NCBI GenBank assembly: GCA_022360075.1
Contig: JAKSDN010000346.1
Coordinates: forward strand, 1 to 5,459
Origin: Kiloniellales bacterium
Lineage (GTDB): Bacteria; Pseudomonadota; Alphaproteobacteria; Kiloniellales; JAKSDN01
Length of the DNA stretch: 5,459 bases
Reading direction: 5' to 3'
Shown: positions 1 through 4,559 of the stretch, in pieces
Layout: every line of letters starts with the position of its first letter
Position numbering within the stretch: the stretch's first letter is position 1
The notes under the pieces: model-generated
What the model saw: the letters and a program-made list of their open reading frames with translations, nothing else
The model's database searches: none
Told to the model about the DNA's origin: nothing
Position numbers and translations under genes: made by a program

Positions 1-1
1 C

Positions 2-448
2 CTGCCGGGCCTCGCGGCCTACAAGGCGATCAACACGCTGGACTCGATGATCGGCCATCGCAGCGCCCGCTACGAGGCCTTCGGCAAGGTCGCCGCGCGG
101 CTCGACGACGCGGTCAACTGGCTGCCCGCCCGCCTCGCCGGCCTATTGCTGGTTCTTTCCGCCGCCGCCCTGCCGGGCGCACGGCCGAGCGGCGCGCTCA
201 AGACCATGCTGCGCGATGCCCCCCGCCATCGCTCGCCCAACGCCGGCTGGCAGGAAGCCGCACTCGCCGGCGCGCTCGGCTTCGCGCTCGCCGGTCCGCG
301 GCAGTACCCTGACGAGGTCGTCGACGACCCCTGGATGGGCGATGGCCGCCGCGACCTTGGAGCGCACGATATCGAGCGGGCCCTGCGGCTCTACCTCGTG
401 GCCAGCGTGTTGCTCTTAGGCGTGGTCGTCTTGCTAGTCTTGGCCTAA
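2..448 (+). CDS. cobD: Adenosylcobinamide-phosphate synthase CobD/CbiB, C-terminal part (5' end outside the window)
   Basis: This is the last 148 codons of an open frame that enters from the left edge and stops with TAA at 446-448. CobD (CbiB in the anaerobic nomenclature) is an inner-membrane protein of cobalamin synthesis. It joins the aminopropanol (phosphate) arm to adenosylcobyric acid to give adenosylcobinamide (phosphate). Family hallmarks are visible: YKAINTLDSMIGHR at the start of the visible part, RYEAFGKVAARLDD..N.LPARL, then RHRSPNAGWQEAALAGAL (visible residues about 75-92) and a DIERALRLY block near the end. Hydrophobic stretches at visible residues about 42-57 and 130-148 fit membrane segments, the last one ending the protein. 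Full-length members have about 310-330 residues, so roughly half is missing because of the window edge, not because of a break. The visible part looks intact. No other cobalamin gene is in view, and no clear terminator hairpin follows the stop. Confidence 0.93.
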   Translation: MPGLAAYKAINTLDSMIGHRSARYEAFGKVAARLDDAVNWLPARLAGLLLVLSAAALPGARPSGALKTMLRDAPRHRSPNAGWQEAALAGALGFALAGPRQYPDEVVDDPWMGDGRRDLGAHDIERALRLYLVASVLLLGVVVLLVLA

Positions 449-584
449 GAGTTGTCTCGAAAACCCCATGAATTCAATGAGTTCTAGCGCCTTCATCCCT
501 CATGTTAAGAAGGTCAAAAGTCTGGGCAGTATTGGCAGCATCGAGCGATGGTGGCGCATTCGGGTCTTGGCTGCAGCACTGGGG

Positions 585-700
585 TGCGTGCTTCGAGACG
601 CCCCTTTGGGGCTCCTCAGCATGAGGAAGGTCTTTGCTGGCATTAAGAGATTGCTCCTCATGCTGAGGAGCGCTCGACAGAGCGCGTCTCGAAGCACGCA
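585..700. repeat. Nested inverted-repeat element with two side hairpins (cruciform-like)
   Basis: The outer arms are a perfect 17-base inverted repeat: TGCGTGCTTCGAGACGC at 585-601 and its complement at 684-700. Inside lies a second perfect 17-base inverted repeat: GCTCCTCAGCATGAGGA at 611-627 and its complement at 655-671. Between outer and inner arms each side can fold separately: GCCCC-TTT-GGGGC at 600-612, and GCGCTC-GACA-GAGCGC at 670-685. The whole would fold into a long stem with two side hairpins. It looks like one of the non-coding palindromic repeat families scattered between genes in alphaproteobacteria. It carries no transposase, so any movement would need help in trans. Copy number cannot be judged from this window. 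Confidence 0.85.
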
Positions 701-729
701 GGCTGTTTGTCCAGCGCTCCAAGCCTCCT

Positions 730-751
730 GTCGTTCCTGTCGCAGAACGAC
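730..751. repeat. Small hairpin
   Basis: A perfect 7-base inverted repeat, GTCGTTC at 730-736 and GAACGAC at 745-751, encloses an 8-base loop. It sits between the first and second repeat elements. It has no T-run on either side, so it does not look like an intrinsic terminator. It is probably a fragment of another intergenic repeat. Confidence 0.45.
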
Positions 752-794
752 GGTCTATTCTCGCCCGGACTTTTGCCTCTCCTACGCCCTCATT

Positions 795-880
795 TGTCAT
801 CACCGGGCTCGACCCGGTGATCCAGAGTGGTGCCCGGGTCAGGCGATCCCTGGATTGCCGGATCAAGTCCGGCAATGACA
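795..880. repeat. Two-hairpin palindromic element of the ATCACCGGG / ATTGCCGGA type
   Basis: Two hairpins lie side by side: ATCACCGGG (799-807) with CCCGGTGAT (813-821), and ATTGCCGGA (854-862) with TCCGGCAAT (868-876), each around a 5-base loop. They are tied together by a short outer pairing, TGTCAT (795-800) with ATGACA (875-880), and an inner pairing, ATCCAG (820-825) with CTGGAT (850-855). The layout is thus like that of the element at 585-700: outer stem, two side hairpins, inner stem. A palindromic CCCGGG at 833-838 lies near the middle. I recognise the hairpin sequences as a widespread intergenic repeat of alphaproteobacteria. Its function is unknown to me. Confidence 0.82.
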
Positions 881-896
881 GTGAGGGAATGGCTTT

Positions 897-1002
897 CGTC
901 ATTGCGAGCGGAGCGAAGCAGTCCATCTGGCCGCCAGCCGCGCGGTGGCTCCGGATTGCCCAGTGGCGCCGAGGGGCCGGCTAATGCCGACCCGCAACGA
1001 CG
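897..1002. repeat. Degenerate third repeat element (GTCATTGCGAGCGGAGCGAAGCA type)
   Basis: The left end, CGTCATTGCG at 897-906, pairs at 9 of 10 positions with CGCAACGACG at 993-1002. The sequence after the left end, AGCGGAGCGAAGCAGTCC, closely matches a very common intergenic repeat that normally reads AGCAATCC. Here the A-to-G change weakens the expected pairing with GGATT at 953-957, leaving one G:T pair. A further imperfect hairpin, AGCCGC with GTGGCT, lies around 935-950. The right half, about 958-992, shows little pairing. This looks like an old, decayed or chimeric copy of the same style of element. Confidence 0.55.
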
Positions 1003-1038
1003 GTTAAGACATAGGCTCGAGTCAATGCACGTCGGTTC

Positions 1039-1050
1039 GAAGGGCCCTTC
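1039..1050. other. 12-base perfect palindrome overlapping the stop codon of the di-heme cytochrome gene
   Basis: GAAGGGCCCTTC is its own reverse complement and runs into the last codon (stop at 1049-1051, minus strand). As RNA it could form only a short hairpin with a tight loop, and no T-run follows on the minus strand. It is therefore not a convincing intrinsic terminator. It may be chance, or a residue of the neighbouring repeats. Confidence 0.4.
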
Positions 1051-3019
1051 ACAAAGACTTCAGATACTCGATCAGGTCCCAACGCTCGTCCTCGGTCAGC
1101 GCCCGGCCGATCACGCCGCCGCCTCTGGGTCCGTCCTTGAACTCGTGACCCGAGTTGAGGTTGCCGGGCATCGAAGCGTCGAGCTTGAAGGTACCTTCGA
1201 GACACTCGGTGCTGTAGCCGACCTTCTGCGGATCGAACAGGCGGCTGCCCAGGCAGAACGACGCCGGCCTCTCCTCCGCCGGTGACAGCAGCGACCAGAG
1301 ATCGGGCACCGCGCCGTTATGCAGATAAGGCGCGGTTGCCCAGATCCCGTCGAGCGGACGCGCCTTGTAGGCCAGCTCGGCCTGGATGCAGTTGGGCCGA
1401 TAGCCGTTCATCTTGTTCCGCTCCGGCTCGGGGATCGCGTGCTTGTCGTACCAGCGGTCGACCGTCTTCTCGACGACGGCGGCCAGGGCCACGGCGAAGG
1501 TCGGCTCGGTCTGCGGCTCGCCCCCCTCGCTGAAGCAATAGACATCCGACGCGCCGCGGCGGGCAAAGGGCTTGATGTCGAGGTAGGCCGGCACCGTGAC
1601 TTTCCTGTTGACCAGGATCTCCGCCTGCGCCGGGTCGGTGCCGACGTGGGTGATCGGGATGACCTTGACCTTGAGGTAGCGCTCGCCGGCGTCGTTCGGC
1701 GTGGTCCAGAGGGTCGGCGCCCAAAAGCGGCCGGAGGGATCGTTCACCGGCGGCAGGTGGCAGCTCTGGCAAAGCTGCCTGTACAGCTTTTCGCCCCGAT
1801 CGCGCTTGGCCTCGTCGATCTCGCCGAGCAGCGCCGCGGGCCATTCTGGCGCGGTGAGGCCCTTGAAGCCGACGCGCTCGCCATCGAAGGGGTTATCCCC
1901 GGCCAGAAGCTGCTCCATGTGAAAGATCTCGCGCACCTCCACACTAGAGCCATAGAGCGGGCGCTTGGGGTTCAGCATGTTGACCCTGGCCGAGACCCCC
2001 ATGGCCTCGCCCGCATTGCGCACCATCGGCTGCATGATCGAGGCGTCGTACTGGACCCAATTGAACCAGGAGGTGTCCCAGATGTGCGGGTAGTTGACCG
2101 GCGCGGACAGCGGAACGTAGTTGCCCTTCACGCCTGGCACGGCTTCGACCCATTTCTCCTGGGCGGGATCCCACGCCATCAGATCGGTGAAAAACACCCA
2201 GTTGCCGATGCGGTTCAGGGCATCGAGGCGGGTGAAGCCCTCCGTCACGTCCTGCTCGGAGATGGGATCGGTGATCTTGTTGCGCGCCTGTCCGAGTGCC
2301 AAGAGCGTGTCCAGTTTCTCGGCCAGCACGAGCTCCGTCTCGCGGCTGTATTTCTCCTTCAGCACGTTCTTGGCGAAGCGGGTGAAACGGGAGGGGATGA
2401 ACTTCGTGTAGACCAGCGCCAAGCCCAGGACCTCGCGGAACTTGCCGAGGTCGGTCATGGCCGGCGCGCCGTCGATGCGCAGGCTCACGCCCTCGTACTC
2501 CAGGTGGCCCGTGTGGCAGGCCGCGCAGGTGAAACCGACCTGGTCGGGCAGCATGCGGCCCGTGACCGGGTCCTCGTAGCCGGGAGTCCGCGCGAAGCCG
2601 ACCGGCAGCGCGTCCGGATTGCCGGGAAAGGCCGCGGGGTCGTATTCGGCGGCGCTGCCATAGCTGCGGCCGCCCTCGCCTGCGCCGTAGCCGTATCCGC
2701 TCAGCGCGGACGGGTCCGCCTCGAGGCTCGCGGGGCTAGGAATGAACCCGAAGCGCCTCAGGTACTCGGGATCGGTGAGCATCGGCGGATCGCCGAAGAA
2801 CCAGATGCGCGGCTGTTCCAGCGCGACGAGCCAGTCGTAGGGTACGGGCAGGGTCGAGGCGCCCTGGGTGGCATGGTGGAACCAGTAGCGCTCCTCGTCG
2901 CTCCAGTTCTGCTTCAGCCAGCGCGCCTCGCTGATGGGCGTGTTCTCCGGCAGCGAGGGGGCGCAGCCGGCAAGCGACGACGCCGCGATAAAGGCGGCAA
3001 GCAACGCGGTCCTGATCAT
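1049..3019 (-). CDS. Di-heme c-type cytochrome lipoprotein of the RoxA/OdsA-like (di-heme cytochrome c peroxidase-like) group, putative dioxygenase or peroxidase
   Basis: This is a 656-residue exported protein. The start at 3019 is chosen because GGAGGGGAG lies 8 bases upstream and the protein then begins with a lipoprotein signal: positive N-terminus, hydrophobic core, lipobox LAGC with Cys19. A longer frame opens at 3148 but adds 43 residues that would bury the signal. Residue +2 after the Cys is Ala, not Asp, which fits outer-membrane sorting. Two c-type haem motifs are present, CAACH (165-169) and CQSCH (417-421). The C-terminal block GIWATAPYLHNGAVPDLW (558-575) holds His567, which by analogy with RoxA could be the second axial ligand of the C-terminal haem. 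A Trp/Tyr-rich block at 314-335 (WDTSWFNWVQYDAS..QPM.RN) lies between the haem sites. Length, haem spacing and the LHNG block resemble rubber oxygenase RoxA (about 680 residues) and the Pseudomonas fatty-acid 10S-dioxygenase group. Those families cleave or peroxidise hydrophobic alkenes with O2; a peroxidase role is the alternative. The substrate is unknown. A Gly/Tyr-rich stretch (107-122) may be an insertion. The gene is divergent from the P450 gene. Confidence 0.85.
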   Translation of the reverse strand: MIRTALLAAFIAASSLAGCAPSLPENTPISEARWLKQNWSDEERYWFHHATQGASTLPVPYDWLVALEQPRIWFFGDPPMLTDPEYLRRFGFIPSPASLEADPSALSGYGYGAGEGGRSYGSAAEYDPAAFPGNPDALPVGFARTPGYEDPVTGRMLPDQVGFTCAACHTGHLEYEGVSLRIDGAPAMTDLGKFREVLGLALVYTKFIPSRFTRFAKNVLKEKYSRETELVLAEKLDTLLALGQARNKITDPISEQDVTEGFTRLDALNRIGNWVFFTDLMAWDPAQEKWVEAVPGVKGNYVPLSAPVNYPHIWDTSWFNWVQYDASIMQPMVRNAGEAMGVSARVNMLNPKRPLYGSSVEVREIFHMEQLLAGDNPFDGERVGFKGLTAPEWPAALLGEIDEAKRDRGEKLYRQLCQSCHLPPVNDPSGRFWAPTLWTTPNDAGERYLKVKVIPITHVGTDPAQAEILVNRKVTVPAYLDIKPFARRGASDVYCFSEGGEPQTEPTFAVALAAVVEKTVDRWYDKHAIPEPERNKMNGYRPNCIQAELAYKARPLDGIWATAPYLHNGAVPDLWSLLSPAEERPASFCLGSRLFDPQKVGYSTECLEGTFKLDASMPGNLNSGHEFKDGPRGGGVIGRALTEDERWDLIEYLKSL

Positions 3020-3027
3020 CGATAGAA

Positions 3028-3036
3028 CTCCCCTCC
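3028..3036 (-). promoter_or_regulatory. Ribosome binding site of the di-heme cytochrome gene
   Basis: On the minus strand the sequence reads GGAGGGGAG, followed by 8 bases and the ATG at 3019-3017. It decides the start codon: it supports the Met that opens the lipoprotein signal peptide over the upstream in-frame ATG at 3148. Confidence 0.7.
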
Positions 3037-3070
3037 GACCTTGGGCGCCTGTCCCGTTCCGGCGTTCAAA

Positions 3071-3099
3071 GCAACGGCTTGCCTGCCAGAAACCGTTGC
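3071..3099 (-). other. Hairpin in the putative leader of the di-heme cytochrome gene
   Basis: GCAACGG (3071-3077) pairs perfectly with CCGTTGC (3093-3099) around a 15-base loop. If transcription starts near 3127 as proposed, this stem lies in the untranslated leader about 50-80 bases before the start codon. A regulatory role is possible but there is no direct sign of one. Confidence 0.3.
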
Positions 3100-3133
3100 G
3101 GCCGGCGGACCTTATGCGCAATTCACCGCCGTC

Positions 3134-3162
3134 AGAATAGCATTTCAAATTTCACATCTCGA
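3134..3162 (-). promoter_or_regulatory. Candidate sigma-70-type promoter for the di-heme cytochrome gene
   Basis: On the minus strand a -35-like TCGAGA (3162-3157, 4 of 6 to TTGACA) and a -10-like TATTCT (3139-3134, 4 of 6 to TATAAT) are 17 bases apart. TGC directly before the -10 gives an extended -10 feature. Transcription would begin near 3127, leaving a leader of about 108 bases. The site lies in the only clearly AT-rich stretch of the intergenic region. The match is moderate and not unique. Confidence 0.35.
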
Positions 3163-3179
3163 TCTTAAAGTGTATTCAT
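3151..3179 (+). promoter_or_regulatory. Weak candidate promoter for the P450 gene
   Basis: TTCACA at 3151-3156 matches the -35 consensus at 5 of 6 positions. The best-placed -10 candidates, TATTCA (3173-3178) or ATTCAT (3174-3179), match only 3 of 6, at spacings of 16 or 17 bases. It overlaps the candidate promoter of the opposite gene, so the two would compete. The weak -10 would fit a gene needing an activator, but that is conjecture. Confidence 0.22.
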
Positions 3180-3192
3180 ACGAAAAAATACA
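3171..3192. promoter_or_regulatory. Operator-like inverted repeat in the divergent control region
   Basis: TGTATT (3171-3176) and AATACA (3187-3192) form a perfect 6-base inverted repeat with a 10-base centre. A further ATAC at 3178-3181 gives GTAT-TC-ATAC within the left half. The size and symmetry fit the site of a dimeric repressor or activator, and its place between the divergent starts would let one regulator control both oxygenase genes. No regulator gene is visible in the window, so the protein that would bind is unknown. Confidence 0.35.
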
Positions 3193-3245
3193 AGTGTGGA
3201 TTGGCCGCGCGTCGTTGGCTTCAACCGTGGCCCAATCGAGCGAAT

Positions 3246-3251
3246 GGGGAG
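3246..3251 (+). promoter_or_regulatory. Ribosome binding site of the P450 gene
   Basis: GGGGAG lies 6 bases before the ATG at 3258-3260. This supports that start over an upstream in-frame TTG at 3201, which lacks such a site and would add 19 residues without family resemblance. Confidence 0.7.
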
Positions 3252-3257
3252 AGTTCG

Positions 3258-4514
3258 ATGAGTTTCCTGGATGCCTACGACGCGGCGAGCGGCGCCGACA
3301 AGCTCAAGGTCCTGTTCCACGCCCTGGCAACCGCGCCACTGGCGACTTTCGCGGAGCTGCGGACGCGACGGCCGATCCTCGTGACGCCGGGTCCTGTGCT
3401 GCTGACCCGCTTCGCCGATGTCGAGGAGGTCCTGTCGCGGCACATGGTCTTCACCGTAAAACCCTATCAGCCAAAGATGGACCCCTCCGTCGGCCCCTTC
3501 ATGCTGGCGCGCGACGGCACCGTCTATAATCAGCGCGACAAGGGCATCATGCGCGCCCTGATCCAGCAGTCGGACATGCCGGGCGTGCGCCGGACGGTCA
3601 CGCAGCTCGCCCAGCAGGCGATCACCGAGGGCGCGGCCGACGGCCGGCTCGAGCTGGTCAGCCAGCTCACCCGCCGCGTGCCCGTGCAGCGCACCGGCGC
3701 CTACTTCGGGTTCCCGGGTCCGGACGAAGCGACCATGATGGCCTGGTCGCGGGCCACCCAGCACGACATGTTCCGCAACCCCACCAACGATCCGGCGGTC
3801 CACGAGGCGAACCTCGCGGCGGGGCGGGAGATGAAGGAATACCTCGAGGCCTTCCTGCCCGATCAGCTCGCGCTGGTCCGTCAGGACCCGAGCCTCGACG
3901 ACGTGGTCTCGAGAATGCTGCGCACGACCCTGCCCGACTCGATCGGCTTCGACATGGCGCGCGTGATGACCAACACCATGGGCCTGCTCGTCGGCGGCGT
4001 GGAAACCACCTCAGCGGCGATCGTGCAGGCCGTCGACCAACTGCTGAACCGCCCGGACGCGCTGGCCGGGGCCCTCGCCGCGGCGCGCCAGGGCGACGAC
4101 GAGACCTTCGACCGCTACTTCTGGGAGGCGCTGCGGTTCAACCCCATGAATCCCTTCGTGGCACGCCTGAGCGTCGCCGACTACAGGGTCGCGGCCGGCA
4201 CCGAGCGGCAGACGACGATCCCGGCGGGGACCCTCGTCTTCGCCTCCAACGCCTCGGCCATGCACGACGCCTTGGAGCTCAAATCGCCGGAACGCTTCGA
4301 CATCGATCGGCCGGACTATCACTACATGCATTTCGGCTACGGCAACCATAGCTGCCTCGGCGACCAGGTCGGCCGCGTGGAGATGCCGGAGATCGCCAAG
4401 CAGCTCTTTCTCGCCGGCTTCACCGAGCGCGCCGAGGGGCCGGCCGGTCAGATCGACTTCCAGGGTGGTCCGTTTCCGGAGTCCTTTACACTGGTGCAAG
4501 CAGCGGCGTCATGA
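3258..4514 (+). CDS. Cytochrome P450 (soluble bacterial type)
   Basis: The product is a 418-residue haem-thiolate enzyme, a usual length for bacterial P450s, with no signal peptide or membrane anchor, so it should act in the cytoplasm. Three core motifs are intact: the I-helix oxygen-binding motif GGVETT (246-251, acid-alcohol pair Glu249-Thr250), the K-helix ExxR as EALR (290-293), and the haem loop FGYGNHSCLG (359-368) with the cysteine ligand Cys366. The HxCxG is followed by GDQVGRVEMPEI. The C-helix region differs from common bacterial P450s: where DPPxHxxxR is usual, this protein has DGTVYNQRDKGIMR (86-99), so the customary His is not evident. The retained acid-alcohol pair favours O2-dependent hydroxylation, but no ferredoxin or reductase gene is nearby. 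A hydroperoxide-using activity paired with the divergent di-heme enzyme is an alternative I cannot exclude. The substrate cannot be read from the sequence. Confidence 0.93.
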   Translation: MSFLDAYDAASGADKLKVLFHALATAPLATFAELRTRRPILVTPGPVLLTRFADVEEVLSRHMVFTVKPYQPKMDPSVGPFMLARDGTVYNQRDKGIMRALIQQSDMPGVRRTVTQLAQQAITEGAADGRLELVSQLTRRVPVQRTGAYFGFPGPDEATMMAWSRATQHDMFRNPTNDPAVHEANLAAGREMKEYLEAFLPDQLALVRQDPSLDDVVSRMLRTTLPDSIGFDMARVMTNTMGLLVGGVETTSAAIVQAVDQLLNRPDALAGALAAARQGDDETFDRYFWEALRFNPMNPFVARLSVADYRVAAGTERQTTIPAGTLVFASNASAMHDALELKSPERFDIDRPDYHYMHFGYGNHSCLGDQVGRVEMPEIAKQLFLAGFTERAEGPAGQIDFQGGPFPESFTLVQAAAS

Positions 4515-4559
4515 CGGGTACCGGTGAGAAAGAGCGGTGACCGCAATCGGCCAACGATC
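4515..4559. other. Convergent spacer between the P450 and SDR genes
   Basis: These 45 bases separate two converging stop codons. The only symmetry is the short GCGG-TGA-CCGC at 4534-4544. There is no T-run on either strand, so I do not see an intrinsic terminator. Transcripts from both sides may overlap here. Confidence 0.4.

Larger units (their letters stand above)
449..1048. other. 600-base gene-free gap carrying a cluster of intergenic repeats
   Basis: No frame here encodes a recognisable protein. The open frames that exist translate repeat DNA, giving strings such as MDCFAPLAMT and VLRDAPLGLLSMRK, which I regard as typical by-products of alphaproteobacterial intergenic repeats. From left to right it holds about 135 bases with no structure I can name (449-584), a nested inverted-repeat element (585-700), a small hairpin (730-751), a second two-hairpin element (795-880) and a degenerate third element (897-1002). 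The gap separates the end of cobD from the convergently transcribed di-heme cytochrome gene, so it is a 3'-3' spacer where repeats would be tolerated. The cobD-proximal part could be a remnant of a mobile element, but I cannot show this. Confidence 0.7.

Noticed and set aside
449..480. Sequence after the cobD stop (GTTGTCTCGAAAACCCCATG) that might be the end of an insertion sequence
   Set aside because: It has some look of an IS5-type terminal repeat, but I find no matching second end, target duplication or transposase fragment in the window.
468..878. 136-codon open frame on the plus strand in the repeat-filled gap
   Set aside because: Most of it translates the inverted-repeat elements (for example VLRDAPLGLLSMRK), it has no good ribosome binding site, and it resembles no protein family I know.
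585..880. Possible CRISPR array in the repeat-filled gap
   Set aside because: The repeats are inverted and belong to different families; there are no evenly spaced direct repeats with unique spacers and no cas gene.
474..926. 150-codon open frame on the minus strand starting MDCFAPLAMT
   Set aside because: The MDCFAPLAMT start and the LWITGSSPVMT segment are translations of the intergenic repeats at 795-930, a well-known kind of false gene call.
1319..3025. 568-codon open frame on the plus strand opposite the di-heme cytochrome gene
   Set aside because: Long antisense frames are expected opposite GC-rich genes. It shows no domain, and the minus-strand frame has two haem motifs, a lipobox and a ribosome binding site.
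3019..3148. Upstream start at 3148 for the di-heme cytochrome gene
   Set aside because: The extra 43 residues would place the hydrophobic signal and lipobox in the interior, and they cover the proposed promoter. The ATG at 3019 has a strong ribosome binding site.
3165..3803. 212-codon minus-strand frame across the control region and the P450 start
   Set aside because: It is a shadow of the P450 reading frame, with no family motif or ribosome binding site.
4011..4499. 162-codon minus-strand frame opposite the P450 C-terminus
   Set aside because: It lies wholly opposite the ExxR and haem-binding coding region, a mirror-frame artefact of GC-rich codons.
4511..4540. ATG overlapping the P450 stop (ATGA) that opens a tiny 9-codon frame
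   Set aside because: It is too short to be a credible protein, with no ribosome binding site beyond the end of the P450 gene.
4515..4559. Bidirectional terminator between the converging P450 and SDR genes
   Set aside because: The only stem (GCGG..CCGC at 4534-4544) is four base pairs and lacks a T-run on both strands.
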